A DNA stretch of 64,000 bases from assembly GCF_030068505.1 (NCBI RefSeq), contig NZ_JAQOSO010000096.1, positions 88,242 through 152,241 of the forward strand, given 5' to 3'. Under the pieces are notes generated by a model that was not told the origin of the DNA, searched no databases, and saw only the letters and a list, made by a program, of their open reading frames with translations. The DNA is from Roseofilum capinflatum BLCC-M114 (GTDB taxonomy: Bacteria > Cyanobacteriota > Cyanobacteriia > Cyanobacteriales > Desertifilaceae). Made by a program: the position numbers and the translations under genes. Of this stretch, positions 7,951-17,625 are shown one piece after another. Each line of letters opens with the position of its first letter. The stretch's first letter is position 1.

Positions 7951-8210
7951 TCAAAAAACTCTCCAATTCATTTGCTCCTGAATTCGTTCCTCTCGCAAAG
8001 CATGGATAATATCAAGGTTATCCGTTTTTTCTGAGTTCACGACTAGCACGCTCCCTTCATAGGAAAGGTTTGCTTCTTCGTTAATTGGGGTTAAGATAAT
8101 CTTTCCATCTTGCACTTCTAAATGCAGAGAGGTGCAATAGTTAAACCGAGTTTTTCCTGTACGGCTTGGGGCACTTGAATGCGTCCCCATTCATCCATCT
8201 GAACACTCAA
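7951..8210 (-). pseudogene. Frameshifted copy of the AbrB-type antitoxin gene
   Basis: The stretch 7963-8210 repeats 6928-7176 almost base for base, but one G is missing in the run at about 8132 (GAGGTGCAATAG for GAGGTGGCAATAG). This separates the DNA-binding half (SVQMDEWGRIQVPQ) from the toxin-binding half (LHLEVQDGKIILTP). The ATG has become TTG, and a dispersed repeat begins 6 bp further on. The C-terminus runs on as NWRVF to a stop at 7951. No toxin gene follows. It is a dead duplicate of the antitoxin at 6925-7176. Confidence 0.88.
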
Positions 8211-8216
8211 CAGTAT

Positions 8217-8301
8217 GTCATTGCGAATGGAATGCAGTGGAATGAAGCAATCTCGCCTATCCCGGTAGACTCGGCGATCGCTTCCCTGCGATCGCCATGA
8301 C
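8217..8301. repeat. Dispersed inverted-repeat element (GTCATTGCGA family)
   Basis: This 85-bp segment begins GTCATTGCGAATGGAATG and ends in CGATCGCCATGAC. It is the reverse-orientation counterpart of 35448-35532, and the similarity extends about 20 bp beyond on the side carrying AACAGTTGTCA/CCGG. The ends form an inverted repeat. It starts immediately at the truncated 5' end of the antitoxin pseudogene. Confidence 0.75.
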
Positions 8302-8357
8302 AACTGTTTAGCCGGACTTGATATTATATCAAATCTATTTGTTTACGCTACAGATCT

Positions 8358-8391
8358 CTGTAGGGGCGTTTCACACGAAACGCCCCTACAG
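8358..8391. terminator. Perfect 15-bp inverted repeat downstream of ndhD
   Basis: CTGTAGGGGCGTTTC and its exact complement are separated by ACAC, followed on the plus strand by GGAATTTTTT. It lies 25 bp beyond the ndhD stop. It could end transcription, particularly on the plus strand where the T-run follows. The same GGGGCG-type palindrome family is dispersed in cyanobacterial genomes, so it may equally be a repeat. Confidence 0.6.
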
Positions 8392-8415
8392 GGAATTTTT
8401 TGGACAATTCAATTT

Positions 8416-10002
8416 TTAAATCTGAGGAGCCGTCATCCCTTGAGCTAGGTGAGCGGGAACCTCTTCGAGTGCCACCGATGAAGATTCAACCAAGGTGGGG
8501 ACAGCATTGCGTAACCTAGCTGTATACTCCACCGTAGTCGGATCGTAAATTTGGGTGACAATTTTCGGATAGAGTCCGATACCGATAATGGGAACCAACA
8601 AGCAGGCAATGATAAAGACCTCGCGGGGTTCCGAGTCTACTAACACCTCATGTTCGACTAACTCCTTGTTTTCTGGGCCATAGCATATTTCTCGCAACAT
8701 GGACAACAGATAAATCGGGGTTAAAATTACACCCACAGCAGCCAGGAAGACTACCAGAACCTTAAAGGTGGAACTGTAGGCATCACTGGTGGTAAAGCCG
8801 ATAAATACGGTTAACTCAGCCACAAAACCACTCATACCGGGCAGTGCCAAGGAAGCCATGGAGCAAGCTGTCCACATGGCGAACATCTTCCGCATCTTTT
8901 GACCGACTCCGCCCATTTCATCCAACATTAGGGTATGGGTGCGGTCATAGGTTGCACCAACGAGGAAGAATAAACTGGCTCCGATTAAGCCGTGGGAAAT
9001 CATTTGTAGCATTGCGCCACTGAGTCCCAAGTTGGTGAAGGAGCCTAAGCCAATGAGAACAAATCCCATGTGGGAAATGGAAGAGTAGGCGATTTTGCGC
9101 TTCAGGTTCCGTTGAGCAAAGGACGTGAGAGCTGCATAGACGATGTTAACTACGCCGAGGATGACCAAAATGGGGGCAAAGACAGCGTGAGCATCGGGTA
9201 ACATGCCAGCATTCATGCGGATGAGGGCATAGCCTCCCATTTTTAAGAGGATACCGGCAAGTAGCATGTGTACGGGAGCGGTGGCTTCACCGTGAGCATC
9301 TGGTAGCCAGGTATGGAGGGGGAAAACGGGAAGTTTGACGGCGTAGGCGATGAAGAGGCCAGCATAGAGGAATAGTTCCAAGTTTAGGTTATAGTCCTTA
9401 GCGGCGATCGCCTGCATATCAAACGTAACGGTATCCCCATAAAACGCCATCGCCAAGGCCACCAGCAGGATAAACAGGGAACCCCCAGCCGTATACAGGA
9501 TAAACTTAGTCGCTGCATACAGCCGTTTTTTACCGCCCCAAATCGAGAGCAGCAAATAAACCGGAATTAACTCCAATTCCCAAACCAGGAAAAAGAGCAA
9601 CATATCCTGAACTGCAAAAACGGCAATTTGTCCGCCATACATGGCCAACATCAGGAAGTAGAAGAGCTTGGGCTTCATGGTCACTGGCCAAGCCGCTAAC
9701 ATAGCCAAGGTGGTAATAAAGCCGGTGAGAATAATCAGAGGCATGGATAAGCCATCTGCACCCACCGACCAATTCAGGTCAATTTGGGGAACCCAAGCAT
9801 ATTTCTCGACTAATTGCAAATCCGGGTTACTTAAGTCATAGCCGGTGCAGAAGGCATAGACAATAAAGGCAAAGTCAATCAGTCCGACAATCAGAGAGTA
9901 CCAACGTACTGTTTTCCCGTCCTCATCTGGAATAATCGGCAACAGCAGAGAAGCCGCGATGGGAAACAAAATAATGATCGTTAACCAAGGTAAATCAGTC
10001 AT
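8416..10002 (-). CDS. ndhD: NAD(P)H-quinone oxidoreductase chain 4 (NdhD, probably NdhD1)
   Basis: This is a 528-residue antiporter-like proton-pumping subunit of NDH-1, with about 14 membrane helices. Conserved helices are clear: [27 protein letters not shown] with the essential Lys, the Glu in [14 protein letters not shown], and [12 protein letters not shown]. The complex reduces plastoquinone with electrons from ferredoxin in respiration and cyclic electron flow. The gene follows ndhF on the same strand after 170 bp of repetitive sequence. Pairing with a full-length ndhF and no CupA/CupB gene points to the respiratory NDH-1L form rather than the CO2-uptake forms, though this paralogue assignment is inference. 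Confidence 0.94.
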   Translation of the reverse strand: MTDLPWLTIIILFPIAASLLLPIIPDEDGKTVRWYSLIVGLIDFAFIVYAFCTGYDLSNPDLQLVEKYAWVPQIDLNWSVGADGLSMPLIILTGFITTLAMLAAWPVTMKPKLFYFLMLAMYGGQIAVFAVQDMLLFFLVWELELIPVYLLLSIWGGKKRLYAATKFILYTAGGSLFILLVALAMAFYGDTVTFDMQAIAAKDYNLNLELFLYAGLFIAYAVKLPVFPLHTWLPDAHGEATAPVHMLLAGILLKMGGYALIRMNAGMLPDAHAVFAPILVILGVVNIVYAALTSFAQRNLKRKIAYSSISHMGFVLIGLGSFTNLGLSGAMLQMISHGLIGASLFFLVGATYDRTHTLMLDEMGGVGQKMRKMFAMWTACSMASLALPGMSGFVAELTVFIGFTTSDAYSSTFKVLVVFLAAVGVILTPIYLLSMLREICYGPENKELVEHEVLVDSEPREVFIIACLLVPIIGIGLYPKIVTQIYDPTTVEYTARLRNAVPTLVESSSVALEEVPAHLAQGMTAPQI

Positions 10003-10019
10003 AAGTGCTTAGTAGGTAG

Positions 10020-10172
10020 AGGTGTCGGGAGGTGAGGAGATGGGATGGGGAGGATTGGGGAATGGGGAGATTGGGGGGATGGGATGGGGAGATGGGGAGA
10101 TGGGGGGATGGCCTATTCCCTATTCCCCATTACCTATTCCCCATTACCTATTCCCCATTCCCTATTCCCCAA
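10020..10172. repeat. Low-complexity spacer between ndhF and ndhD
   Basis: About 80 bp of GGGGAGATGGG-type purine repeats is followed by about 75 bp built from near-heptameric units such as CTATTCCC and CATTACC. It looks like the heptanucleotide STRR repeats found elsewhere in the window (14400, 32430, 50350). No gene is evident. Small frames reading through it are only the translation of the repeats. Confidence 0.75.
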
Positions 10173-12203
10173 TTACCCAATTCCAGAGAAGATCACTAAT
10201 CCCAAAACTGCGCCAAAGACAATCAGAGCATAGAATTGGGCGCGACCATTTTCAAAATATTTGAGACCTTCACCCGTGATTAGGGTAACAAACCCGGTTA
10301 AGTTTACCGCACCATCGACGACTCGGAAATCGACTTCCATCACTTGCCTAGCAACCCGGCGCATTCCCATGACAAAGACGGAATCGTAAATCTCGTCAAA
10401 ATACCATTTGTTGAGAGATAATTGATACAGGGGTTGAATGGATTTGGCGATCGCCCCTGGATCGATTTGACGGCTCAGATACATCAGTGAGGCCAGGGTA
10501 ATGCCAATTAACCCTACACCAACCGAGCTGCCTGCCATGGGCAAAAATTCTGACCATTCAAACTCGGCTGCGGCTTCGGCCATATCGAAGGCTTCACCGG
10601 GAGCATGGATAAAGGCTTCAAAATAGTTAGCAAAGGGTGTGCCCACCCAACCCACTAACACGCTAGGAACCGCCAGCGTCATCAGGGCAAAGGTCATGGA
10701 GAGGGGAGATTCATGGGGACTATGGGCATGATCATGGCCATGGTCATCATGATGATCGTCATGGCCCGCAGAACCGGAAACACCCGCAGACTCGCGGACG
10801 AGTTCGCGAATGGCTTCATCATTACCCCTAAATTCTCCTTCAAACGTGGAGAAATACATGCGGAACATATAGAAGGCGGTAATTCCAGCCGTTCCCCAAC
10901 CAATGGCCCACAGTAGGGGATTGGCAGCAAAGGCATTGCCAAGAATTTCATCTTTTGACCAGAATCCAGCAAAGGGAGGAATTCCACAAATGGCCAGAGT
11001 TCCGATTAAAAAGGTGGTGGAGGTAATGGGCATATATTTCCGCAAGCCCCCCATTAAGCGCATATCTTGGGCTAAAACGGGGTCATGGCCAACGACTCCT
11101 TCCATGCCATGAATGACGGAACCGGAGCAGAGGAAGAGCATGGCCTTAAAGTAAGCATGGGTCATCAGGTGGAATAAACCAGCGCTGTAGGCTCCGATGC
11201 CCATGGCCATAATCATGTAGCCCAGTTGGGACACTGTGGAATAGGCTAATCCTTTCTTAATATCGTTTTGGGTGATGGCGATGGTGGCCCCTAAGAAGGC
11301 GGTAAAGGCTCCTGTCCAGGCAATCACATCCATGGCCACGGGGGTATGCTCGAAGACGGGATACATGCGAGCGACTAAGAACACGCCAGCCGCGACCATG
11401 GTGGCAGCATGGATGAGGGCGGAAATGGGGGTGGGGCCTTCCATCGCGTCAGGAAGCCACACATGGAGCGGAAACTGGGCTGATTTGGCGACGGGGCCTA
11501 AAAAGACCAAAATGGCGAATAGACCGGCTAGAGCGCTCGATATCACGCCGTCTGAGACTAAATCGGCTAGGTTCTCACCCATGGCTTCAAACTCGAAGCT
11601 ACCGGTCGCCCAATAGAGGCCGAGGATACCGAGGAGGAGGCCAAAGTCACCGACGCGGTTGACGACAAAGGCTTTTTGACAGGCTTCGGCGGCGGCGGGG
11701 CGATCGTACCAAAATCCGATCAGCAGGTAGGAACACATGCCCACCAATTCCCAAAATACATACACTTGCAGCAGGTTGGGACTCACGACTAACCCCAACA
11801 TCGATGAGCTAAACAGGCTCAAATAAGAATAGAAGCGCACATAGCCAGAATCGTGGCTCATGTAGCCATCGGTGTAGATCATCACCAAGAACGCCACAGT
11901 GGTCACGATCGCCAACATCACCGACGTGAGCGGATCGATCACATAACCCATGGTGAGGTGAAAATCGCCAGCCGATGCCCAGTCTAAGGTGTAGGTATAG
12001 ACTTCATGGCCTTGAATTTGGCTCCACAAGAGGGCAAAGGACAACACCATGGCAGCCCCTAACAGGGATACAATCACCACAGCATTGATTTGTCGTAAGT
12101 TATTCGTTGCTTTGTTGAAAGATATTAAACCCAGGCCAACCAGCATCGCGCCCAATAAGGGCAGTACGGGGATTAACCAGGCATATTCATAGAGGTATTC
12201 CAT
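10173..12203 (-). CDS. ndhF: NAD(P)H-quinone oxidoreductase chain 5 (NdhF, probably NdhF1)
   Basis: This is a 676-residue large antiporter-like subunit of NDH-1. Signature helices include FPLHVWLPDAMEGPTPISAL, FWELVGMCSYLLIGFWYDRP and NDIKKGLAYSTVSQLGYM. As in other cyanobacterial NdhF proteins, there is a His/Asp-rich cytoplasmic loop (about residues 473-495, HDDHHDDHGHDHAH) and a long lateral C-terminal helix region. The start MEYLYEYAWLIPVLPLLGA is the usual one. Together with NdhD it builds the distal membrane arm, so the two genes form an NDH-1 pair here. Confidence 0.95.
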   Translation of the reverse strand: MEYLYEYAWLIPVLPLLGAMLVGLGLISFNKATNNLRQINAVVIVSLLGAAMVLSFALLWSQIQGHEVYTYTLDWASAGDFHLTMGYVIDPLTSVMLAIVTTVAFLVMIYTDGYMSHDSGYVRFYSYLSLFSSSMLGLVVSPNLLQVYVFWELVGMCSYLLIGFWYDRPAAAEACQKAFVVNRVGDFGLLLGILGLYWATGSFEFEAMGENLADLVSDGVISSALAGLFAILVFLGPVAKSAQFPLHVWLPDAMEGPTPISALIHAATMVAAGVFLVARMYPVFEHTPVAMDVIAWTGAFTAFLGATIAITQNDIKKGLAYSTVSQLGYMIMAMGIGAYSAGLFHLMTHAYFKAMLFLCSGSVIHGMEGVVGHDPVLAQDMRLMGGLRKYMPITSTTFLIGTLAICGIPPFAGFWSKDEILGNAFAANPLLWAIGWGTAGITAFYMFRMYFSTFEGEFRGNDEAIRELVRESAGVSGSAGHDDHHDDHGHDHAHSPHESPLSMTFALMTLAVPSVLVGWVGTPFANYFEAFIHAPGEAFDMAEAAAEFEWSEFLPMAGSSVGVGLIGITLASLMYLSRQIDPGAIAKSIQPLYQLSLNKWYFDEIYDSVFVMGMRRVARQVMEVDFRVVDGAVNLTGFVTLITGEGLKYFENGRAQFYALIVFGAVLGLVIFSGIG

Positions 12204-12398
12204 TGAAAATCAGCCTATCTGAAAATGTCCTATTTCTGGTTGAAAGTTCAACTACATTTTGTCCAACCGTGAGTCTGTCAGCAGATCTCACTCATTACAA
12301 GTGAGAATTCGCTTCTGACTCAATATTGTGGCATACCCCTTGCCGGGTTGGAACTAAAGATTATTTTAAGATCTGCTGGGAAGCCATTCCAATTTACC

Positions 12399-14195
12399 TC
12401 AATTATCAATGAAAACACGGGCTTGTTCCCTGTTCTGATTGAGGGTATGAATCACTTCTGCTTTGCTAATTCGCACCAGTTGATATACGCCTTGTTGATC
12501 CAAACGTTGGTACTGTTGGGGTTCAAATCCCATGTTGGTGAAGGTTTGTGGTTCTCCTAAAATCAGGATTGTGTTAGGCGTTTCCGGGTTTTGGATCAGG
12601 TTACCGAGGGTAACGAGGGCTTTTTGAGAATGATCGGCATAAATGACGGTACTTTGAGTATAAAAGGTGAGGCTGGGTTTCCAGAAGCCGACCATCACCA
12701 GAGGTTCGCTCGGTTGTCGGGTTTGGGTGACGGTTTGGGCGAGTTCCCGTAGGGGGAGTTGTCGCTGTTGATCCACGATCGCAGTGATGGGGGTAACCAG
12801 AAGGATCATAAAGGCGGCAAAGGCGATCGCATTCACAGTCCATAACCCGCGCCACCATTTTCCCAGGAGGGTGATGAAGAGGGCGATCGCCAGAATTGTA
12901 TAATGCCATGCCAATTGCAAGAGAAAACCCGATTCTTGTAAGGTGATGCCTAAGTTGGGCATGGAGGGATCGTTACTCAGGAAGGGAGCAGCCAAGGGTG
13001 CAAGAGTCGCTAGGGCTAAACAGATAATGATATTGGCCACACCGCTCCAGAATAGTCCAGGGTTGGGGCGTTTGGAGTGAGCCGCTTCCGGTTCGCTCCA
13101 CATGAAGGCGACTAGAATGCCGCAAGCTGGCATTACGGGGAGGATGTAGCTAGGCAGTTTGGTCACAGCAATGGTAAAAAAGACCAAAATGCAGATCAAC
13201 CAGAAGAATGCAAACATCCGTAGATGCTGCCTGCGGGGTTGCCGTAACCAGGCGCGACGCTGCCAAAATCGGGTTTTGAACAGAGCTACAGGAAGATACA
13301 CCGACCAGGGAAAAAAGCCGACGAACAGGGTGGGAATGTAAAAATACCAAGGTGCAGAGTGGTTATTGACGACGCGGGTAAAGCGCTCGATGTTGTGATA
13401 GCCAAAGAACGAATTCATATAGTCCCAACCATTGGCCAAAGTGACCAGGATATACCAAGGGAGAGTTAGGGAGAAAAACAGCAGTAAACCCGCCTTCAGG
13501 TTCATTTCTCCTAAGACCAGTTTCAGGTTGCCCATGTAGGTTAAAAAGCAGACAATGATTAGACCAGGCAAAACGATACCCACGGGGCCTTTGGTGAGGA
13601 CAGCCAGAGTGCAGAAGATATAAAAGGCTTGATACCACAATTGTTTGCCGTGCCGCTTGGGGGTGGCGTAGGCAAAGAAGAAGGAAAATAGGGCAGCCCC
13701 CATGCAGGCACTCAGGAGCATGTCCGAGACTCCCATCCGCGCCCAGGCAATGGTTTGCACATTGAGCATGATCGCGGTTGCGCCAATGCAACCGGCGATC
13801 GCAAAGGGTGGGGTGGCTCCTGGGGAGCGGCCGAAGCGGCGTAGGGTGTAAAATCCAAACAAGCCCAAGGCGATCGCCGCCAGAGCTGAAGGCAGACGCA
13901 CCGCCCAAGGGTTGACTCCCATCGCCTGATAACACAGAGCCATGGCCCAATAGATCAGGGGCGGCTTATCAAATCGGGTTTCGCCATTAAAATAGGGTGT
14001 GATCCAATCTCCCGTAACTGTCATTTGCCGCGCTGCTTCGGCAAACAGGGGTTCAGTTTCATCGACCAAACCCATACCGCCTAAGTCCCAGATAAAGGCG
14101 ATAATACCGATGCTGATCAGCCAAACCAGGCAGATCGTTGAGGCGATCGCCGGTTTGAAGGGTTTTGGTCTCTTGGTGGGTAACGACTCCCCCAT
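12399..14195 (-). CDS. ArnT-like (PMT family) polyprenyl-phosphate-sugar glycosyltransferase
   Basis: The ATG at 14195 gives 598 residues (a TTG at 14210 would add five). After a first helix comes LGGMGLVDETEPLFAEAARQM, the D-E-T/E periplasmic-loop motif of GT39/GT83 enzymes, then TPYFNGETRFDKPPLIYW. About ten further membrane helices lead to a C-terminal soluble domain (EPLVMVGFWKPSLTFYTQS). Such enzymes move sugars from undecaprenyl-phosphate onto lipid or protein acceptors outside the membrane, and the acceptor is not predictable. The gene stands alone on the reverse strand between ndhF and the large MFS/HEAT gene. Confidence 0.88.
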   Translation of the reverse strand: MGESLPTKRPKPFKPAIASTICLVWLISIGIIAFIWDLGGMGLVDETEPLFAEAARQMTVTGDWITPYFNGETRFDKPPLIYWAMALCYQAMGVNPWAVRLPSALAAIALGLFGFYTLRRFGRSPGATPPFAIAGCIGATAIMLNVQTIAWARMGVSDMLLSACMGAALFSFFFAYATPKRHGKQLWYQAFYIFCTLAVLTKGPVGIVLPGLIIVCFLTYMGNLKLVLGEMNLKAGLLLFFSLTLPWYILVTLANGWDYMNSFFGYHNIERFTRVVNNHSAPWYFYIPTLFVGFFPWSVYLPVALFKTRFWQRRAWLRQPRRQHLRMFAFFWLICILVFFTIAVTKLPSYILPVMPACGILVAFMWSEPEAAHSKRPNPGLFWSGVANIIICLALATLAPLAAPFLSNDPSMPNLGITLQESGFLLQLAWHYTILAIALFITLLGKWWRGLWTVNAIAFAAFMILLVTPITAIVDQQRQLPLRELAQTVTQTRQPSEPLVMVGFWKPSLTFYTQSTVIYADHSQKALVTLGNLIQNPETPNTILILGEPQTFTNMGFEPQQYQRLDQQGVYQLVRISKAEVIHTLNQNREQARVFIDN

Positions 14196-14340
14196 AACGG
14201 CTGCTCCCAAGTCCGTAGGTTATGCGATTCTCAATTTACCAAATCTGGGCGTTATTTTTGGGATTTGATATTAGACCAACCGATTCTGCTCACTTTACTG
14301 CTATATCTTGATCGATCACCCAAACTTGAGATCAAGCATA

Positions 14341-14457
14341 CAGCGCTTGGCGCTGTTATGGTGTACAGTCTTAAAGGCTCAAAGCCATGTACCACAAACC
14401 TATTCCCTATTCCCTATTCCCTATTCCCTATTCCCTATTCCCTAGCGCGAAGCGCTA
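14341..14457. mobile_element. TA-flanked MITE copy with heptamer-repeat interior
   Basis: The 117-bp element starts CAGCGCTTGGCGCTGTTATGG after TA (14339-14340) and ends AGCGCGAAGCGCTA before TA (14458-14459). The interior is a run of CTATTCC heptamers (14400-14443). The ends match those of the copy that splits the vapC-type gene at 6448-6586. The right end supplies the last codons and stop of the convergent 1035-residue membrane protein (encoding SASR-stop), so the insertion has redefined that protein's C-terminus. Confidence 0.75.
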
Positions 14458-17400
14458 TATTTCTGCGGTTGAGACAGACACCAGAGAAGGCGAGGACAGC
14501 GATCGATCAGATAATCAAATTGTTTACTCGATAGAGTTAAAAAAGAACAATCGGTTTGAGTAACCACTTTGTACCAAGGCTTTTCGAGAGCAGCAATTTC
14601 ACCAAAATATTCTCCAGGGTTAAGCGTTAGGGTCTGGGCTTCTACTGTGTCGGGATGGTTATATAAAGTTACTTGACCCTCGGCGATCAGATAGAGTTTA
14701 GCTTGGTGGGGGTCGCAGACGTAAAGGGTGGAGTTTGCAGGGCGATCTTCTGGATAAAAAAGGGAGTTGAGTTCTTCTAATTCATCAAGGGATAGGATGT
14801 TCAATAGGTGGGTTTGTTTCAGGAAAAAGAGTTGGCTTAAAAACCAGTCTTGTTGGGGGATTTCTTCTTGTTGACCCGTTGCTAGGGATTGGGCAATCCT
14901 GCGAACGAGGGGGCTAGAGTCTTCTTCTAAGTGAGGAGGGATGAGATGGGGGGTAGGCGAGAGGATGAATAATGCACCAAGGCGTAACCAGCGATCGTTC
15001 TGTTGACTAAGTTGGTTGATTAATTCCGATTCGGATAAAACAGCATGAGAGACAGATGTTGGAGCATTATCCAATAGGGGAAGAATGGGACGGATAAATC
15101 GTTGATGTTTCAGGGACATCAAGGTTTCTAGGGCATTGGCTCGCAGACGAGCATCGGTTGTCGTCAGTAAAGGTTGAATCTGTTGAATAGTTTTTTGGTC
15201 ATCCAGTACGGATAAAACATAAAAGACACGCCGAAGGACTCGTTGTTGATAGTCATCCAGAATAACCTTTAAAAACTTGGCATAGGGGGCATGGGAGTCA
15301 ATACTTTGAATCCAGGAGGGGGTTTTGGCAACTGCTTTATAATCAGGTTTGAGGAAGTCATAGAGCATATTGAGGGCGCGGCGACTTCCTACTTTAGCTA
15401 GGGTGGCGATCGCCATTTCCACGACCTCATAGCGAGGGGAATAGAGATAGATACGAGCTACTTTTAAGCTGGCTTCCCCATAATTGGCTAAGGCTGTGGC
15501 TGCCCATAACCGGACTGCTAAACTTGAATGTTGCAGTCCCATGGCCACATCCAGCAGTAAATTGGGATTTTGGACAACGCCCATGACCTTAAAAGCTACT
15601 GCCCTAGATAACGGATCGATATTGGCGAGTTGGGTCGCGGCTAACTCTCCTAAATCTCTTTCTCCAGGGCGAGCAAGTAGGGCTAACACATCTAATCCTT
15701 GACGAGTCACCTGTAGGGAAGCCCCCTTTAAGAGCATTTGCAGATAGGGAATAAATTGGCGATTTTTGGTACTACGAATGGCTCGAATTAAGGTAAGTTT
15801 GGTGGTTTCATCGAGGGGAGTATTCCAAAAGATTTGGCAGGCCTGGTAAATTTGAGGATGTTGACTTTGCGCTTCAATAGAAGCTACACACAGAAGAGCT
15901 TGTTGTTGAAGATTGGGGTTTTGACCGAGGCTTTCTAACTGTTCATTGGTGAGTTTATATTTACTGGCAATAATTGCTTCTAGGGCTAACAGGCGTAGGG
16001 TTTGATCCTCACTTTTGAGAAAAGGCTCTAAAAAATCGAGCATCTGGGGACTGGGACAACTTTGGAAAAATTGAACCAGATGGCGATGAATCTCTGGGTG
16101 GGGATTGATGAATAGGGGTTGAATGTAGATTAAAAATTGTTCAGGTTTTTTCAGGCGAGAGGCAAGAGAAAGGGCGAGAATAATGTTTTGAAGATCGCCA
16201 CTGATGAGCATCTCGATCACTTCAGTTTCGCAGCGTTTGGGTAATTGGGTTAATCCTCCTCTTACATCATCAAAGTGAGTGGAACCCGATCGCAATAAAC
16301 TCAGCAGGGATTGTAGATAACTTTTACCCATACCATAGCGGACGATCAAAAAGAGTAAGCTAAAGCCCATACCCAATTGAGCAATTTGGGATAGACTGAA
16401 TCGCTCTAATCCCCAGAGCAAAAGGCCGGCGGTGGCTAGACCGAGAGAGTAGAATAAGCCGTTGCTGATGGTGCGAATCCGGCCGACTAAAGGATAGGGA
16501 ACGGCGTTATAGTTGAGGCTTTGAATGGGTTGATTAATGCTATCTTCAATGCCATTGGTATTACAATTGCAAATTATGGCAGCGATTAAGTTGCCTTGAG
16601 TTCCTAATCCGAGAAAGCTGAGAAAGGTGGTCATGGGATAAACTAAGTTCATTCCCATGACCCCAATCCGATTGAGCAGGGGTTGGGTACAGGTGTAGAG
16701 AATGACAAAGGGAATGATGCTGTTGATCATTCGCATGATGCCTAAAAAATGGGTCAGTTGGCGATCGCCCTGAAAGGTTTGGGTATAGATACTAAAGTAA
16801 AGAAACTCGCCAATGGTATACAGGAGAATAGTTAAAAAGGTGCTGGTGGCTAAGAAGCCAATGATTGGATAGTCTTTCAGGGTTCCTAAGCGGGAACTGG
16901 TAGTGGGAGGGTTGACGGAATCTGGGGAAGTTGAGGGTTCTATGGGGTTTTGGGTATGGTCGAGATAGAGCAGTTGAATAAAAACGATCGCATAAAAAAA
17001 GGGCAGAATTAAGATCAGATTTTCGGGTGTAATTCTTTGCGAGAGGATACTGATTAACCCTCCACCTAATAACCCCCCTAAAGCGGTTGCCATTCTCAGG
17101 GAGGGGGCGTATCGCTTCCAGTCTAGGGTGGTAAAGTAATCGGTGACTAAGCTGGGAAAGAGGACTTCGGTGACTAAAGTCCATTGAATATAGAAGCTGA
17201 TGTAAAGGATGAAGTAAACCCAGGGGCGATCGAACAGAATCAATAGACGTAAGGCGATCGCCAGTCCGAGGGCAAGGATGAGAAAATATTGTAAGAGTCG
17301 GGGGCGATGGGTGCGATCGACGATTTGCGATAATCCCAGATATACCGGGATAGAAACCCCTCCCATGATCATATAGGACAGGGGCAGAGAGGATGGGCCG

Positions 17401-17549
17401 GCATGTTGTAAAAAGAGGGCACTTCCTAGGGTTAACCCAATGACACTAAAGTTCATCATGGAGATGGCCAGGAGGAACAGTTGTGTTAAACGGTTAATGG
17501 GCAATAGGTCATGGGGAATAGGTAATAGGTTGCCTTCAGGTCTACTCAT
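14442..17549 (-). CDS. MFS-type membrane protein with HEAT repeats and a C-terminal cyclic-nucleotide-binding domain
   Basis: This protein has 1035 residues in three parts. Residues about 15-425 carry 12 hydrophobic helices of MFS or nucleotide-translocase type (LTQLFLLAISMMNFSVIGLTLGSALFLQHAG onward). Residues about 430-900 are HEAT-like helical pairs (ATALANYGEASLKVARIYL, AIATLAKVGSRRALNML, RANALETLMSLKHQ). The last ~130 residues form a CNMP-binding fold (AKLYLIAEGQVTLYNHPD, LNPGEYFGEIAALEKPWYKVV). The transported substrate and the ligand are unknown; GEIAAL matches the phosphate-binding cassette in outline. The first residues (NLLPIPHDLLPIN) are encoded by heptamer-like repeat DNA and the C-terminus ends inside a MITE, so both ends may differ in relatives. 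Confidence 0.85.
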   Translation of the reverse strand: MSRPEGNLLPIPHDLLPINRLTQLFLLAISMMNFSVIGLTLGSALFLQHAGPSSLPLSYMIMGGVSIPVYLGLSQIVDRTHRPRLLQYFLILALGLAIALRLLILFDRPWVYFILYISFYIQWTLVTEVLFPSLVTDYFTTLDWKRYAPSLRMATALGGLLGGGLISILSQRITPENLILILPFFYAIVFIQLLYLDHTQNPIEPSTSPDSVNPPTTSSRLGTLKDYPIIGFLATSTFLTILLYTIGEFLYFSIYTQTFQGDRQLTHFLGIMRMINSIIPFVILYTCTQPLLNRIGVMGMNLVYPMTTFLSFLGLGTQGNLIAAIICNCNTNGIEDSINQPIQSLNYNAVPYPLVGRIRTISNGLFYSLGLATAGLLLWGLERFSLSQIAQLGMGFSLLFLIVRYGMGKSYLQSLLSLLRSGSTHFDDVRGGLTQLPKRCETEVIEMLISGDLQNIILALSLASRLKKPEQFLIYIQPLFINPHPEIHRHLVQFFQSCPSPQMLDFLEPFLKSEDQTLRLLALEAIIASKYKLTNEQLESLGQNPNLQQQALLCVASIEAQSQHPQIYQACQIFWNTPLDETTKLTLIRAIRSTKNRQFIPYLQMLLKGASLQVTRQGLDVLALLARPGERDLGELAATQLANIDPLSRAVAFKVMGVVQNPNLLLDVAMGLQHSSLAVRLWAATALANYGEASLKVARIYLYSPRYEVVEMAIATLAKVGSRRALNMLYDFLKPDYKAVAKTPSWIQSIDSHAPYAKFLKVILDDYQQRVLRRVFYVLSVLDDQKTIQQIQPLLTTTDARLRANALETLMSLKHQRFIRPILPLLDNAPTSVSHAVLSESELINQLSQQNDRWLRLGALFILSPTPHLIPPHLEEDSSPLVRRIAQSLATGQQEEIPQQDWFLSQLFFLKQTHLLNILSLDELEELNSLFYPEDRPANSTLYVCDPHQAKLYLIAEGQVTLYNHPDTVEAQTLTLNPGEYFGEIAALEKPWYKVVTQTDCSFLTLSSKQFDYLIDRCPRLLWCLSQPQKYSASR

Positions 17550-17625
17550 TTCCCTATCTCCATGTTTGGGTGTCTGGGTGTTCTTCTATCTCCATGTTCC
17601 CCCATCTCCCTATCCCTCCCTCTGC

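Noticed and set aside
8118..8303. 61-codon reverse ORF
   Set aside because: It is the N-terminal half of the frameshifted antitoxin copy fused to a repeat.
10713..10916. Met/Ile-rich ORF opposite ndhF
   Set aside because: It is the complement of the His/Asp-rich NdhF loop, a low-complexity shadow.
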